Source: Bradyrhizobium ottawaense (GTDB lineage: Bacteria > Pseudomonadota > Alphaproteobacteria > Rhizobiales > Xanthobacteraceae). Taken from it: 64,000 bases of DNA. Position 1 is the stretch's first letter, and every line of letters starts with the position of its first letter. The notes beneath the pieces are model-generated. The model had not been told where the DNA came from. It did no database searches and worked only from the letters and a program-made list of their open reading frames with translations. Below are positions 61,895 to 64,000 of this stretch, in pieces. The stretch covers positions 1,736,001 through 1,800,000 of the forward strand of contig NZ_LT629693.1 in NCBI RefSeq assembly GCF_900099825.1, given 5' to 3'. The position numbers were made by a program, and so were the translations under genes.

Positions 61895-63439
61895 CTATGC
61901 GACAGCCGCGACCGGCCGGGGCGTCATTTTGTGTTCCTTGAGGACCACATCTGCTTCGTCGACCTCGACAAGCGAAACATCATAGCTCCAGAGATTGGCG
62001 AGGTGCTGCAGCACGCGCACCGTGTCGGCCTCATTCAGTTTGGCGCCCTTCACGACGTTGTGACGCAACACCAGGCGGCGGTCGCCGGCAAGATCGACGT
62101 CTACGACTTCGATATTGGCGTCGATGACACCAACGTCATATTGCCGCGCCAGTTCGCGGCGAAGACGACGATAGCCGCGCTCGTCATGAATGGCGTCGAC
62201 CCTGATGCCTTCCTTTTGCTCCGGATCGTCGTGTAGATGGAACATGCGATAGTGTCGCATCAGCCGCGGGCTGAGGAACTGGCTGATGAAGCTTTCGTCG
62301 CGATAATTGGCCCAAACGTCGCGCAGAACCGCCATCGCATCGCCGCTGCCCGCAATGTCCGGAAACCACTCACGATCCTCCTGCCCTGGATCGGTGACGA
62401 TGCGCTCGATGTCCTGCATCATCGCAAAACCAAGCGCGTAAGGGTTGAAGCCCGAAAAACCTCGATCGTCGAATTCAGGCTGGAACACGACGCTGGTATG
62501 CGACTTCAGGAATTCCAGAAAGTTGCCGTCAGACAATTTGCCCAGTTCGTGCAGCCGGTTCATGATGCGGTAGTGAACATAGGTCGCGGTTCCCTCGTTC
62601 ATGACCTTGGTCTGGCTCTGCGGGTAGAAGTACTGGGCGATATGCCGCACGATCCGCAGCAATTCGCGCTGCCATGGCTGCAGGCGTGGCGCCGATTTTT
62701 CGAGAAAGTACAGCAGGTTTTCCTGCGGTAGCCCGAGCAGCTTGCGGCGGCGCTCGGCGCTCAGCACCGCCCCGCTCTTGACGGGTCCGGCCGGAACGGT
62801 TCGCCAGAGGTCGTTGAAGGCGGTTTCTTCGTACAAACGACGCTTTCCGGCGCGCTCCTCCTCGGCGCGAAGGTCGAGCTTCTTCTTGCCGGCATACCGA
62901 TCGACACCGTGCGACCGCAGGGCGTGCGCCGCATCAAGGGTCTGTTCGACCGCCTGACGTCCGTGACGCTCCTCGCATTGCGCCACGTAGCGTTTGGCGA
63001 ATTCGAGATAGTCCAGAATACCCTCGGCGTCGGTCCACTGCTTGAACAGGTAATTGTTCCTGAAGAAATGATTGTGGCCGAACGCTGCATGCGCAATCAC
63101 CAGCGTCTGCATCGTCGCGGTATTTTCCTCCATCAGATAGGAAATGCAGGGCGAGCTGTTGATGACGATCTCATACGCCAGACCCATCAGCCCCCTGCGG
63201 TAAGAGGCCTCCTCATAGGCAAAGTGCTTGCCGAACGACCAATGCTTGTAGAACAGCGGCATGCCGACGGACGAATAGGCATCCAGCATCTGTTCGGCCG
63301 TAATGACTTCGATCTGGTTGGGATAGGTACTGAGACCCAGTTCGGAGCGCGCAATTTCCTCACAGGCGTCGGAGATGCGCTGCAGCGTCTGGAAATCCCA
63401 ATCCGCGCCCTGAAACAGCAATTGGTCCGTCGCGGTCAT
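61895..63439 (-). CDS. SpoVR family protein
   Basis: 514 residues from ATG 63439; the frame extends further to 63571, but this start overlaps the YeaH stop as TGATG, indicating coupling. Typical SpoVR text: DWDFQTLQRISDACEEIARS, YPNQIEVITAEQMLDAYSSV, GHNHFFRNNYLFKQWTDAEG, RIVRHIAQYFYPQSQTKVMN (EGTATYVHY). SpoVR, YeaH and the PrkA/YeaG kinase form a conserved stress-associated set in Gram-negatives. Molecular function unresolved. Confidence 0.93.
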   Translation of the reverse strand: MTATDQLLFQGADWDFQTLQRISDACEEIARSELGLSTYPNQIEVITAEQMLDAYSSVGMPLFYKHWSFGKHFAYEEASYRRGLMGLAYEIVINSSPCISYLMEENTATMQTLVIAHAAFGHNHFFRNNYLFKQWTDAEGILDYLEFAKRYVAQCEERHGRQAVEQTLDAAHALRSHGVDRYAGKKKLDLRAEEERAGKRRLYEETAFNDLWRTVPAGPVKSGAVLSAERRRKLLGLPQENLLYFLEKSAPRLQPWQRELLRIVRHIAQYFYPQSQTKVMNEGTATYVHYRIMNRLHELGKLSDGNFLEFLKSHTSVVFQPEFDDRGFSGFNPYALGFAMMQDIERIVTDPGQEDREWFPDIAGSGDAMAVLRDVWANYRDESFISQFLSPRLMRHYRMFHLHDDPEQKEGIRVDAIHDERGYRRLRRELARQYDVGVIDANIEVVDVDLAGDRRLVLRHNVVKGAKLNEADTVRVLQHLANLWSYDVSLVEVDEADVVLKEHKMTPRPVAAVA

Positions 63440-64000
63440 CAGGCGACCCTCTCCTGTTTTCCTCGGCGCTTGAACAGATCGTGGAACACCGGGAAGATTT
63501 CCTTGCGATCGCAGACTTTGCGCGCCGACAGCGGCGCACCTTCGATGCGCAGTCGCTCGTACAGCGTCCACAGCGACGAGTCAGGCATGTCGAAAGTCAG
63601 GCCGTTGTCCTGGCCGACTTCCAGATAGGCAAAGAACTGGCTGACCGGCAGGATCATCTCCGTCAGCAGCCGGGCCACGACCTCGCTGTCCGAACTCGAA
63701 TTGTCGCCATCGGATGCCTGCGCGGCGTAGATGTTCCAGTCCGCCGGACGAAACCGCGACCTGACAATATCGTGCATCGCCTGCAACGCGCTCGACACCA
63801 GGGTGCCGCCGGACGCCGGCCCGCGAAAGAACGTCTCCTCGTCGACCTCTTCGGCCTTGTCGGTATGCCGGATGAAGACGATCTCGACGTGGCGATAGCG
63901 CCGTTTCAAGAAGACGTAGAGCAGCATGTAGAAGCGTTTGGCGAGATCCTTCATGTGCTCGGTCATCGAGCCCGATACATCCATCAGGCAGAACATCACG
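63439..64000 (-). CDS. YeaH-like DUF444 protein (N-terminus beyond window)
   Basis: The visible 186 codons are the C-terminal part. A von Willebrand-A-like motif FCLMDVSGSM starts at the window edge, followed by FYMLLYVFLKRRYRHVEIVF, RHTDKAEEVDEETFFRGPAS and GGTLVSSALQAM. The family (YeaH/YhbH) pairs with PrkA kinase and SpoVR. The stop overlaps the SpoVR start by 1 nt. The PrkA gene is expected just outside the window upstream. Confidence 0.9.
   Translation of the reverse strand, partial: VMFCLMDVSGSMTEHMKDLAKRFYMLLYVFLKRRYRHVEIVFIRHTDKAEEVDEETFFRGPASGGTLVSSALQAMHDIVRSRFRPADWNIYAAQASDGDNSSSDSEVVARLLTEMILPVSQFFAYLEVGQDNGLTFDMPDSSLWTLYERLRIEGAPLSARKVCDRKEIFPVFHDLFKRRGKQERVA

Noticed and set aside
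1..64000. CRISPR arrays
   Set aside because: No regularly spaced identical repeats were seen; the tandem motifs noted are short or coding.

Overview
The window looks like chromosomal DNA of a Bradyrhizobium-type alphaproteobacterium (Rhizobiales). The reasons are high GC content, many small signal-peptide proteins typical of that group, FixJ-type and LysR regulators, several Liv and Pot type ABC importers, and IS110, IS30, IS66 and IS1182 type transposases. This assignment is from family recognition only.

Layout. 1-6.0 kb: a Tat-exported sulfatase overlapping its formylglycine-generating enzyme, a response regulator and sensor kinase pair, and exported proteins. 6.4-9.6 kb: a DUF3302 / HlyD / outer-membrane-factor operon. 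9.9-15.2 kb: a clipped FixJ-like receiver, a membrane-anchored TAXI-type binding protein, a DUF4239 membrane protein and small exported proteins. 15.3-17.7 kb: a decayed acyl-CoA dehydrogenase and a lone IS66 tnpA. 18.0-25.0 kb: a Liv-type ABC importer in one operon with a cyclase-family hydrolase and an amidase. A strong terminator hairpin lies just before the amidase. 25.6-31.1 kb: an amidohydrolase plus a PotABCD-like importer, flanked by two diverged copies of the same binding-protein/LysR intergenic region. 31.6-38.4 kb: a LysR regulator, a GlxA-like AraC regulator, a glutathione transferase, a winged-helix protein whose first codons duplicate those of the next gene, an agmatinase-like ureohydrolase, an ankyrin protein and a catalase remnant.

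39.0-41.3 kb holds a two-gene module of unknown function, a DUF4062 (TIR-like fold) protein and an uncharacterised partner. It resembles a defence module and sits among decayed fragments and a dispersed repeat. 44.0-48.5 kb is the most notable locus. It is a compact RiPP cluster with a precursor whose 63-residue core contains 17 cysteines, a fused E1-like/YcaO cyclodehydratase and a SagB-type FMN dehydrogenase, so a multi-thiazole product is predicted. The precursor leader looks like a Sec signal peptide and no exporter or immunity gene is visible.

48.6-56.2 kb is a pile of mobile elements: a group II intron split by an IS110, an IS30 abutting the intron 5' end, and an IS1182. They surround a TrpX-type binding protein. 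After tRNA-Gln(TTG) at 57.4 kb the region becomes core-like, with an acyl-CoA dehydrogenase, a PatB/MalY-type lyase, a perfect 32-bp inverted repeat, and SpoVR with YeaH (DUF444), the latter running off the window.
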